From NCBI GenBank assembly GCA_934754775.1, contig CAKVIM010000037.1, forward strand, positions 1 to 6,193: 6,193 nt of DNA, in the 5' to 3' direction. Source of the stretch: an uncultured Candidatus Melainabacteria bacterium (GTDB lineage Bacteria; Cyanobacteriota; Vampirovibrionia; Gastranaerophilales; Gastranaerophilaceae). How positions within the stretch are numbered: the first letter of the stretch is position 1; every line of letters begins with the position of its first letter. Below, one piece after another: positions 1-6,066 of the stretch. The translations under genes and the position numbers were made by a program. Under the pieces are notes generated by a model. That model was not told the origin of the DNA. It did no database searches and saw only the letters and a program-made list of their open reading frames with translations.

Positions 1-6
1 TCGTAC

Positions 7-45
7 GTGAGCTATGCGAACGTTACGAATGCGGGTGAGGGGTAA
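7..45 (+). repeat. Fragment of a dispersed repeat, copy 1 (GTGAGCTA..GC / ATGCGGGTG)
   Basis: The blocks GTGAGCTATGC (7-17) and ATGCGGGTG (29-37) recur on the minus strand at 3098-3079 as GTGAGCTACGC followed at once by ATGCGGGTG. Copy 1 carries 11 extra bases (18-28) between the blocks. Frame 1 is open from the window edge to a TAA at 43-45 (14 codons), so this could be the tail of an upstream gene. Since the repeat also occurs in a non-coding spacer, I do not call a CDS. The element is cut by the window edge. Confidence 0.5.
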
Positions 46-66
46 TCCCGAAAGGGAAATTTTTTT
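46..66 (+). terminator. Possible weak intrinsic terminator of an upstream rightward gene
   Basis: TCCC-GAAA-GGGA forms a 4-bp stem with a GNRA-type tetraloop (46-57), followed by AA and seven T (60-66). The layout is that of a rho-independent terminator, but the stem is short and T-runs are common in this AT-rich spacer. The gene it would serve lies left of the window. Confidence 0.35.
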
Positions 67-178
67 GTAACAAAATCGTAATAATTAGTCAAATTTTTTT
101 AACAAAAATTTTTTAATATCATATAACACGAGAAAAAAGAACAATACGAACCTGTATTGTAAATTTTTGTAACAAAAT
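62..178 (+). repeat. Repeated T5-GTAACAAAAT motif upstream of the sigma-28-like promoter
   Basis: The 15-mer TTTTTGTAACAAAAT occurs exactly at 62-76 and 164-178. A variant lacking the GT step (T-run, AACAAAAAT) lies at about 94-109. The right copy is also half of an inverted repeat: TTTTTGTA (164-171), 6-nt spacer, TACAAAAA (178-185), ending just before the -35 box at 191. GTAACA also occurs upstream of the second sigma-28-like element (6132-6137). These may be UP-element-like A/T tracts or regulator sites. Low complexity makes chance a real alternative. Confidence 0.4.
141..160. promoter_or_regulatory. Perfect 7-bp dyad, possible operator
   Basis: ACAATAC (141-147), spacer GAACCT (148-153) and GTATTGT (154-160) form a perfect inverted repeat. 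Its right end is 30 nt upstream of the -35 box at 191. The size and position suit a dimeric regulator. No T-tract follows directly, so a terminator is unlikely. I do not recognise it as the site of a known regulator. Confidence 0.45.
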
Positions 179-190
179 ACAAAAAAATCC

Positions 191-217
191 TAAAGTTTTT
201 CGAAAAAATGCCGTTAA
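191..217 (+). promoter_or_regulatory. Sigma-28 (FliA-type) promoter
   Basis: TAAAGTTT (191-198), an 11-nt spacer (199-209) and GCCGTTAA (210-217) match the textbook sigma-28 consensus TAAAGTTT-N11-GCCGATAA at 8/8 and 7/8 positions with exact spacing. Transcription would start near 224-226, about 20 nt before the ATG at 244. In known systems this sigma factor serves late flagellar, chemotaxis and some surface or secreted-protein genes. The sigma factor itself is not in the window. Confidence 0.78.
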
Positions 218-229
218 ACATATCAAAGT

Positions 230-262
230 AGGATGTATTTGTTATGAAAATAATGAAAGGAG
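230..262 (+). promoter_or_regulatory. Two competing ribosome binding sites for the coiled-coil protein gene
   Basis: AGGA (230-233) lies 10 nt before the ATG at 244. A stronger AAAGGAG (256-262) lies 11 nt before an in-frame ATG at 274. The sigma-28-like promoter is compatible with either start: the leader would be about 20 or 50 nt. The second site is closer to the Shine-Dalgarno consensus and gives a protein beginning MNGKVGLEQV, ten residues shorter. Confidence 0.5.
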
Positions 263-1965
263 TAGTACAAACTATGAATGGAAAAGTAGGACTAGAACAA
301 GTTAAGGCTTATGCACAAGCTCACAATGTGGACTTTAAAACCGCAGCAAAAACTTTGGGTTTAACTGAAGCTGAAGCAGAAACGCTATCAAACATTGGTG
401 GTGATTTAGGAAAACCGGTTGACGGATTCCAAAGAAAGCCTGATAAAACTTATACGCTAAAAGGCGGTAGAAAAGTCGAAGTGTATCAGGATAAGGCGAC
501 CGGAAAACAAACTTTCAAGTACTATGCAGCTGATGGAACTCAGGTAAATGAAGCATACTTTATGAAAGCTACCGGCTATGAAGGTAAACATTTTGCAGTT
601 AACACTAAAGGTGACCTTGTAACAGTAAGCAATGAGCCAAAACAAAAAGCTGAAGAAGAAAAACCATGGTATGAAAAAGCTTGGGATAAAGTTTCTGGAC
701 CAGTGAAAACTATAGGAAAAGTTGTTGGAGTAGTTGCTGCCGGTGCAGCTGCGGGTGCTTGTGTCGGTGCCTTAGCAGGTGGAGTCGGTGCTATACCAGG
801 AGCAGTTGCGGGTGCTGCAATTACATTATTAGCTGGTGGTTTGACAAGCTGTTCAGCGGATGAACCTAGAATTATTGATAACAGTAAAACTGATGTTACC
901 GTAAATGTTTCTGTAACATCTGTTGTTCAAAAAATTGATATTAAAGAATTGACAGATGCTATTAACAATAATAATGATAAGAACTTTACAACATTGATGG
1001 CGTTCTTGAAACCATATTTGGATCAAATTCTTCAAAACCAAACAGATATCAATAAGAAAATGGATTTGGTAATGGATTTCGTTGCAGAAATTATTGCGAA
1101 ATTAGGTGATAATGGCGTTAAATTGGGTAATATTGAAAACCTAATTAATGCATTTATGAAGCAGTACAACATTGATTCAAGTAAAAAAGATGAATTGTTG
1201 GCAAAAATTCTCAATGCCATTACAGGCGGCAACGCTAATATTTCAAAATATTTGAGTAGTATTTTAGCTAAGCTTGGTCAAAACAATGATAAGACTGATA
1301 CTACAAACGCATTGTTGATGAAACTTATCAATTTGGTAACACAACTAGGTAAAGACCAATCTAGGTATGCAGAAATGATTCTTGAGTACATTGATAAGAT
1401 GGGCTTTGATATGAACAACAACTTCAATGCTATCTTGAATGCAATCAATTCAGGCAATGCGGCTTCTGAAGATATCAAGAAATTGTTGGAAAAAATCCTT
1501 AAAAATCAAGATGCTAATACTGAAAAAATCCTTGAAGCATTAGGTAAGATTAGTACTAATTTAGATAAAATCGACCTATCAAGTATTGAAAAAATGTTGG
1601 CAGCATTACTCGAACAAGCTAAGAAAAATGGTAATATTCTTGCCAATATTGATGCTAAGACAGATCTTTTGAATGTAACTACTAAGTCAATTCTTGAAGC
1701 TCTTGAAAAAGAATTCGGTAAAAACGATGACAGATACAAGAATATTATGAACATCTTGACCGTAATCTCAAATAAAGCCGGTTCTAAGGATGATAAAGAG
1801 TTATTGGATAAACTAGACAAGATTCTTCAAAAACTTGAGGAAATCAAGAATGCAATTAAGGATCACAAGGTAACAGTTGATGTAACAGGTAAAATAACTT
1901 GCAACTGCAACTGCGGTAAGAACCACGAAGGTATCTTAGATGACCTTAACAAGATCTTAAGTTAA
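244..1965 (+). CDS. Unrecognised 573-aa protein: Gly/Ala hydrophobic segment, long helical region and Cys-rich tail
   Basis: I do not recognise this family. Residues 15-50 look helical (LEQVKAYAQAH, then a run rich in T, A and E). Residues 68-128 look beta-rich. Residues 155-200 form a continuous Gly/Ala/Val hydrophobic stretch with many small-xxx-small spacings, long enough for two packed membrane helices, ending in GGLTSC (lipobox-like, C203) although no N-terminal signal peptide exists. Residues 214-228 may be a short beta segment. Residues 229-540 are Leu/Ile/Lys/Asn-rich and probably helical or coiled coil, with a repeat (ILNAITGGNA at 322-331, ILNAINSGNA at 397-406). The tail has C553, C555, C557 and H561, then LDDLNKIL. 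A sigma-28-like promoter precedes the gene and a strong terminator follows, so it is probably monocistronic. The ATG at 274 (563 aa) is an equally good start. Options are a secreted or surface-anchored stalk, a membrane-inserting effector or translocator, or a tape-measure-like protein; none is proven. Confidence 0.9.
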   Translation: MKIMKGVVQTMNGKVGLEQVKAYAQAHNVDFKTAAKTLGLTEAEAETLSNIGGDLGKPVDGFQRKPDKTYTLKGGRKVEVYQDKATGKQTFKYYAADGTQVNEAYFMKATGYEGKHFAVNTKGDLVTVSNEPKQKAEEEKPWYEKAWDKVSGPVKTIGKVVGVVAAGAAAGACVGALAGGVGAIPGAVAGAAITLLAGGLTSCSADEPRIIDNSKTDVTVNVSVTSVVQKIDIKELTDAINNNNDKNFTTLMAFLKPYLDQILQNQTDINKKMDLVMDFVAEIIAKLGDNGVKLGNIENLINAFMKQYNIDSSKKDELLAKILNAITGGNANISKYLSSILAKLGQNNDKTDTTNALLMKLINLVTQLGKDQSRYAEMILEYIDKMGFDMNNNFNAILNAINSGNAASEDIKKLLEKILKNQDANTEKILEALGKISTNLDKIDLSSIEKMLAALLEQAKKNGNILANIDAKTDLLNVTTKSILEALEKEFGKNDDRYKNIMNILTVISNKAGSKDDKELLDKLDKILQKLEEIKNAIKDHKVTVDVTGKITCNCNCGKNHEGILDDLNKILS

Positions 1966-1982
1966 GTACATATTTCAATTAG

Positions 1983-2018
1983 AATGGTCGGGAAGCGAAG
2001 CTTCCCGACCATTTTTTT
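1983..2018 (+). terminator. Strong intrinsic terminator of the coiled-coil protein gene
   Basis: A perfect 13-bp stem (1984-1996 with 2000-2012, extendable by A1983-T2013) has a three-base GAA loop and leads into seven T (2012-2018). The loop region reads GCGAAGC, known as an exceptionally stable mini-hairpin. It begins 18 nt after the plus-strand stop. The T-tract overlaps the stop codon (2019-2017) of the convergent permease gene. Leftward transcripts would get the same hairpin but only a poor U-tract (ATTCTAATT), so termination in that direction should be weaker. Confidence 0.9.
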
Positions 2019-3045
2019 ATCTTCTTTGTCCTTGAGATTTCGGGTCAAGAATATCACGGATTGCATCTCCTAACAGGTTGAATGATAAAACCGCAATAAA
2101 AATCAAAGCTCCCGGAGTAAGCAGCCAAGGTCGGTATAAAATATTAGTGAATTCTTGTGCTTCTTTCAACATGTTGCCCCAACTTGCGTCCGGCTGTTGG
2201 ATACCTAAGCCCAAAAAACTTAAACCGGATTCTGCCAATATATATGACGGCACACTCAGAGTCATTGCAATAATTACGTAGCTTGTAGTCTGCGGGATTA
2301 TGTGCTTGAGGATAATCCTTAGGTTAGAAGCTCCGATTGTTTTTTCAGCAAGAACAAAATCCTCGTTCTTGATAGAAAGTACCATCCCTCTAACGACTCT
2401 CGCAAATCCGGACCATCCGATTAGGGCAAGGATTACTACAATTAAGGCAAATCGTTGCACGCTAGTCATGCCGCTCGGGAGTATTGCTGCAAGGATTATT
2501 AAGAGATAAAAACTTGGGATTGCCATTATTGCTTCTGCAAACCTCATCATAATAGTGTCTACGATTCCGCCAAAGTATCCCGAAATTCCGCCGTACAGCA
2601 AGCCGATTGGAAAAACTATGAGCAGAGAAAGAAATCCTACCGTCATAGAAATCCTGCCACCAAAAAGCAGTCTGGAAAACACATCTCGACCGTTTATATC
2701 TGTCCCTAAAAGATATAATTGTCCGCCGTTTTCGACTCCGAATAGGTGTCCGTGCGTAAATAGTTTTATATAATATTTGTGGCTTCTATCTTGTTTGAAC
2801 ACAGTTTGCATAAGAAGCGGTTCGTATTCTCTGATATAGTTGTAAGTATATGGTCTTGAAAATCTTCCGTTTTCGTCGATTGTGTAAATCTTAGACGGCG
2901 GAGCGTACGCCATATCTCTATTAGAGTATGTGTTAGAATACGGTGCGATAAAATTAGCAAAAATGATAACGAAATATAAAACAGCGAGTACAATAAAAGC
3001 TGCTTTTGCAAATTTATCCTGAAATATTTTTCTGATTAGTTCCAT
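2017..3045 (-). CDS. oppC: ABC peptide importer permease, OppC/DppC family
   Basis: This is an inner-membrane subunit of an oligopeptide/dipeptide/nickel-class importer, 342 aa. TM1 is at about 13-34. The family motif LGTDINGRDVFSR (113-125) precedes the BPD_transp_1 core of about five TM helices. The EAA loop that docks the ATPase spans about 227-251 (NEDFVLAEKTIGASN..., conserved G238). Conserved SGLSFLGLG and SWGNML lie at 273-292. Between TM1 and LGTD there is an extra segment of about 65 residues (45-112: APPSKIYTIDENG to LFGVENGG) that short Opp/DppC proteins lack; from memory, long-loop OppC-like permeases of several phyla have a similar insert. I chose the ATG at 3045, with AAGGA 5 nt upstream, over an in-frame ATG at 3087 inside a repeat. 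The gene lies 213 nt after the OppB-type permease. No ATPase gene follows. Substrate is not determinable; oppC denotes the family. Confidence 0.93.
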   Translation of the reverse strand: MELIRKIFQDKFAKAAFIVLAVLYFVIIFANFIAPYSNTYSNRDMAYAPPSKIYTIDENGRFSRPYTYNYIREYEPLLMQTVFKQDRSHKYYIKLFTHGHLFGVENGGQLYLLGTDINGRDVFSRLLFGGRISMTVGFLSLLIVFPIGLLYGGISGYFGGIVDTIMMRFAEAIMAIPSFYLLIILAAILPSGMTSVQRFALIVVILALIGWSGFARVVRGMVLSIKNEDFVLAEKTIGASNLRIILKHIIPQTTSYVIIAMTLSVPSYILAESGLSFLGLGIQQPDASWGNMLKEAQEFTNILYRPWLLTPGALIFIAVLSFNLLGDAIRDILDPKSQGQRR

Positions 3046-3050
3046 CGATT

Positions 3051-3055
3051 TCCTT
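3051..3055 (-). promoter_or_regulatory. Ribosome binding site that decides the OppC start
   Basis: On the minus strand AAAAAGGA (3058-3051) stands 5 nt before the ATG at 3045. The in-frame upstream ATG at 3087 has no purine-rich site and lies inside the repeat block GCATGCGGGTG. The 14 residues it would add (MRVGYKLKQ...) are basic repeat translation, whereas MELIRKIFQDKFAKAAF is a normal beginning for this family. Confidence 0.8.
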
Positions 3056-3072
3056 TTTCTCTGTTTCAGTTT

Positions 3073-3215
3073 GTAACCCACCCGCATGCGTAGCTCACTC
3101 TCGTTCGCACGCTTGCGACCTCCCTATCTAGGGCGGTTGGTGCTAAAGTCGTTCAACAAACGTATTTAGCACTCCTTCCCTAGTTAGGGAAGGTTGGGAT
3201 GGGTAGCATTCCGCA
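3073..3215. repeat. Structured multi-hairpin repeat element between the permease genes
   Basis: This block is GC-richer than the neighbouring spacers. On the plus strand it holds hairpin 1 (3118-3137, ACC/GGT and CCCTA/TAGGG around a mismatch), hairpin 2 (GTGCTAAA 3140-3147 with TTTAGCAC 3165-3172, inner CGTT/AACG 3150-3153/3159-3162, loop CAACA) and hairpin 3 (CCTTCCCTA 3174-3182 with TAGGGAAGG 3185-3193). Hairpins 1 and 3 share the core CCCTA-N2-TAGGG and are followed by similar GGTTGG, so they could pair alternatively. The left part (3079-3098) is repeat copy 2 of positions 7-37. The ends are loosely inverted: ACCCACCC (3076-3083) and GGGATGGGT (3196-3204). No T-run follows any stem, so these are not ordinary terminators. 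It may be a REP- or MITE-like insertion or a structured RNA segment tuning OppC expression. Confidence 0.6.
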
Positions 3216-3258
3216 AGAGTTTTCCCTGTATTCAATTTTCAATTCACCTCTCATATTT

Positions 3259-4218
3259 TTACCCCCTGATTCTAGGGTCTGTAATCATTAGTAGAATATC
3301 TGCAATCAAATTCCCTAAGATTAACATTATTGTACCCATCATCAATGATGCCATTACCAAGTTTATATCAGATTTCATAACAGCTTCAAGAATAAGCCTT
3401 CCAAGTCCCGGATACTGGAACACGTATTCTGTTAATGCCGCCCCGCTTAACAGCCCTGCGAATTCGAAACCGAGCAGTGTAATCATCGGATTTATCGCAT
3501 TTCTGAGTGCGTGTTTGAATATGACTTTTGTTTCGCTCAAACCTTTTGCTCTGGCAAATTTAACATAGTCGCTGTCAAGGACTTCTAACATATTTGCTCG
3601 CATTTGACGCTGCAAACCTGATAGAGAAATTGTGAACAAAACTATTACAGGTAATACAAGATGCTTCGATAAATCAATAAATTTCCCCCAGAAGCTAAGC
3701 TCATTAAAGTTGTAACTCGTTAGCCCGCCTACCGGGAACCAACCGGTTTTTACAGCAAAAATCAGCATCAGGATTGCGAAGAAGAACGATGGAATTGCCA
3801 TTCCGATACTGGATATAATCGTTAATAGTCTATCCAGTGCTGTTTCTTTTTTTATGGCTGCAAGTATACCAAGCGGAATCCCGACTAACCAAGTCATGAA
3901 TATGACAATTGAGGTTAGAAGCAGTGTGTTTGGTATTCGCTCTTTGAGTTTTGTTGAAACCTTCTCTCCGGCAGAAGTGTAGCCTAAATCCCCTTTGACA
4001 AAAGATTTCGCCCAGTAGATGTATTGAATGTAGATTGGCTTATCTAGTCTGAGCCTTGCAACTTCCTTATTTAAGGTTTCTTGCGAAATCGAAGGGTTTA
4101 GCCTTAATTCTGCAAGCGGATCGACTGGCGAAAGCCTGATTATGAAAAAGCTTATCAATGACACTATGATTAGCAGTGGTATTACTTGTAAAATTCTTTT
4201 TGATATGTATTTAAACAT
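3259..4218 (-). CDS. oppB: ABC peptide importer permease, OppB/DppB family
   Basis: This is the first channel-forming inner-membrane subunit of the importer, 319 aa, the usual family length. The N-terminus MFKYISKRILQVIPLL is characteristic, with TM1 at about 10-28 and a periplasmic region containing DPLAELR and KGDLGY (75-80). The core has about five further TM helices. GWFPVGG (159-165) and YPGLGRL (269-275) are family hallmarks. The EAA loop for the ATPase is at about 218-243 (DYVKFARAKGLSETKV...). I chose the ATG at 4218 because AAGGA stands 7 nt upstream. The longer frame opens at a TTG (4236) inside the binding-protein gene and only adds MNKELL. The gene starts 10 nt after the binding-protein stop, so translation is probably coupled. 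Peptide, nickel or other substrates cannot be separated by sequence; oppB denotes the family. Confidence 0.95.
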   Translation of the reverse strand: MFKYISKRILQVIPLLIIVSLISFFIIRLSPVDPLAELRLNPSISQETLNKEVARLRLDKPIYIQYIYWAKSFVKGDLGYTSAGEKVSTKLKERIPNTLLLTSIVIFMTWLVGIPLGILAAIKKETALDRLLTIISSIGMAIPSFFFAILMLIFAVKTGWFPVGGLTSYNFNELSFWGKFIDLSKHLVLPVIVLFTISLSGLQRQMRANMLEVLDSDYVKFARAKGLSETKVIFKHALRNAINPMITLLGFEFAGLLSGAALTEYVFQYPGLGRLILEAVMKSDINLVMASLMMGTIMLILGNLIADILLMITDPRIRG

Positions 4219-4225
4219 TAATAGT

Positions 4226-4230
4226 TCCTT
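4226..4230 (-). promoter_or_regulatory. Ribosome binding site of the OppB-type permease
   Basis: On the minus strand TAAGGA (4231-4226) joins the stop codon TAA of the binding protein (4231-4229) to the Shine-Dalgarno AAGGA of the permease, 7 nt before the ATG at 4218. Terminating ribosomes would sit over the next initiation site, which favours coupled synthesis of the two proteins. Confidence 0.8.
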
Positions 4231-6055
4231 ATTCAACGTAAATCTCGTCCAGATTGTATAGCAAACCGCTTAATGGCGTCGGGAAAATGTTTTTGAACTT
4301 TTTCCTTATTGCAGTAATTCTGATTGGCGAATACAGATATATTATAGGTTTTTGGTTGTAGATTATTGTCTGATACCTGTCATACAAAGGTTTTCTCTCT
4401 TCAAAACTTAATTTGAGAGCTCCTTCTTTAAATATTTCGTCCAACTCTTTTTCCCAGTCTAATCTATCGTCTATGGTGTAATTAGCAGGACGTTGGTTGA
4501 ACATGTGCAAACTTCCTGTGGAAGTCCAAACATTTTTCCCGTCGTGTGGCTCTAGAGGTGAACCCGTAAGCCCCATTATTGCCATATCCCAATCGTGTGT
4601 GTTTGTAAGCTTGTTTACCAAAGAGTTGAACTCAACGGGCTTAAAGTTAACTTTCATCCCAAGGTTTTCAAGGTCTTGTTTAACCATAACTCCGAGAGCT
4701 TCTCTCTCCAGATTTCCTGCATTTGTGTATAAATCAAATTCTACCCTATTACCGGAAGCGTCGTAGAGAATGCCGTTCTTTAGGTTAAATCCTGCTTTCT
4801 TTAGGCTTTCTTTCGCAATATTTAAGTCGCAAGGATGACCTTTAATACATTTATTAAGATATATAGAATTCAAACTCTCTGCCGTGAATAGCGGCTCTGC
4901 AACCCCAGATGCGATGTTTTGCACCATGTTTTTCCTATCAATCGCCCAATCTATTGCCGCTCTGAAATCTCTTGAAGCAAACCAATTATGCTTGATAGGG
5001 TTAACATAAGGCTTGCCATTTTTGTCTTTGCGGTTGTTAAGATTGATGACTAAGAACAGCGTTCCTGTGTCGGCTCCGAGATTGTAAATTGTGTAATCAG
5101 AATTAGCCTCTCTTAACTTGTATCTGGCTACGTTTGAACCTCTTAAGCTCAAAACGTCCAGTTCTTTTGCTTCAAATTTCAAAATCTCGTTGTTGCTGTC
5201 ACCGACTATCATGTAAACCAATTTATTCAAATACGGTAATCTTTCGTTTTTGAGATTAACTTTGTAATAGTTAGGGTTTCGCTCAAAAACAACTCTTTGT
5301 GCCGCAACATATTCTTTTAACTTGAAAGCTCCACTAGAAACTATTTCAGAAGGCTTTGTGTTCGGATTTAAAAATGCGTTAAAAGTTGATTCGCCTTTGT
5401 CTGAATATGGCTTAAAATAATGCTTTGGTACAATCGGGTATGAAAGTTGACGCAAAAATGGTGCAAATGCTTTTGGGGTCGTAAATCTCACTGTGTAATC
5501 GTCAAGCTTAACAAGCTCCGGTAATTTCCCGTCAATTATCATTGCATCCATCGTTGAAGGGTTGCCTAAGCCTTTGAATACGATTTCTTGGTACGTGTAC
5601 ATAACGTCATCGGCTGTAATTGGTTTGCCGTCGCTCCATTTGATTCCACGACGCAAATGTATTGTGTAATCATTGCCGCTGATTTCAAAACTCTTTGCCA
5701 ATAATGGTTCTACAGCACCTGTTTGCGGATTTGTTGTTACAAGTCCGTCATATAATAATCCTGCCATAGCGGATGAAGTTGCATCTTTTGTGTTGCAAGG
5801 ATTAAAGGTCTTTGGTCCTTCTCCAATTGTAGAGATGATTAACTCGCCGCCAAATTTACCGACCGGTGCTTGTGATTGAAGATAATCAACGCCGTTTAAG
5901 ACAATATTTTTGTTCGCAGCAGGATAAGTTATCTCGCCTATTTGACTAGGCGTAATATTTGATGGAAGTTTCTCTGCTACATCCCTTCTTATACAAGCTT
6001 TTAAAAATATCCCCACCAATAGAATAACGAAAATTACACTTATAATTTTTTTCAT
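4229..6055 (-). CDS. Solute-binding lipoprotein of the peptide importer (SBP_bac_5 / OppA-like)
   Basis: This is an extracytoplasmic binding protein that would capture peptides or a similar solute and deliver it to the two permeases downstream, 608 aa and so longer than typical OppA/DppA. It starts with MKK and a hydrophobic stretch ending LKAC21, a lipobox with an unusual Lys at -2, suggesting a lipid-anchored protein. Residues 69-90 (GGELIISTIGEGPKTFNPC) open the mature domain. The family signature is clear at 119-151 (LAKSF...LRRGIKWSDGKP-TADDV). SGAFKLKEY, RNPNYY, DFRAAIDWAIDRKN and AKESLKKAGF follow in normal order. CIKGHPC upstream of AKESLKKAGF is a possible disulfide pair. The start is fixed by the signal peptide, but no Shine-Dalgarno is visible (ATTCTTTTTAT before ATG). 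It is first in the operon. Substrate is unknown; related clusters bind peptides, nickel, heme or sugars. Confidence 0.93.
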   Translation of the reverse strand: MKKIISVIFVILLVGIFLKACIRRDVAEKLPSNITPSQIGEITYPAANKNIVLNGVDYLQSQAPVGKFGGELIISTIGEGPKTFNPCNTKDATSSAMAGLLYDGLVTTNPQTGAVEPLLAKSFEISGNDYTIHLRRGIKWSDGKPITADDVMYTYQEIVFKGLGNPSTMDAMIIDGKLPELVKLDDYTVRFTTPKAFAPFLRQLSYPIVPKHYFKPYSDKGESTFNAFLNPNTKPSEIVSSGAFKLKEYVAAQRVVFERNPNYYKVNLKNERLPYLNKLVYMIVGDSNNEILKFEAKELDVLSLRGSNVARYKLREANSDYTIYNLGADTGTLFLVINLNNRKDKNGKPYVNPIKHNWFASRDFRAAIDWAIDRKNMVQNIASGVAEPLFTAESLNSIYLNKCIKGHPCDLNIAKESLKKAGFNLKNGILYDASGNRVEFDLYTNAGNLEREALGVMVKQDLENLGMKVNFKPVEFNSLVNKLTNTHDWDMAIMGLTGSPLEPHDGKNVWTSTGSLHMFNQRPANYTIDDRLDWEKELDEIFKEGALKLSFEERKPLYDRYQTIIYNQKPIIYLYSPIRITAIRKKFKNIFPTPLSGLLYNLDEIYVE

Positions 6056-6066
6056 ATAAAAAGAAT

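Noticed and set aside
1..45. 14-codon tail of an upstream CDS ending at TAA 43-45
   Set aside because: The same sequence family occurs in a clearly non-coding spacer at 3079-3098, and 14 codons show nothing recognisable.
1506..1820. 104-codon minus-strand open frame inside the coiled-coil gene
   Set aside because: It is a shadow of a Lys/Leu/Asn-rich coding strand. The hydrophobic Ser/Leu/Ile translation is what antisense of such codons gives.
3118..3193. tRNA, attC site or CRISPR repeat in the hairpin block
   Set aside because: There is no cloverleaf, no T-arm consensus, no regularly spaced identical repeats and no integron core sites; only independent stem-loops.
3174..3193. Intrinsic terminator after the OppB-type permease
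   Set aside because: The stem is strong but no T-run follows it on either strand (AGTGC leftward, TTGGG rightward).
3194..3568. 124-codon plus-strand open frame
   Set aside because: It runs antisense across the conserved end of the OppB-type permease and the hairpin element, and has no credible start signal or recognisable domain.
4219..4236. TTG-initiated extension of the OppB-type permease (MNKELL)
   Set aside because: It overlaps the binding-protein end, begins with TTG, and the AAGGA site points to the ATG at 4218, which gives the standard family N-terminus.
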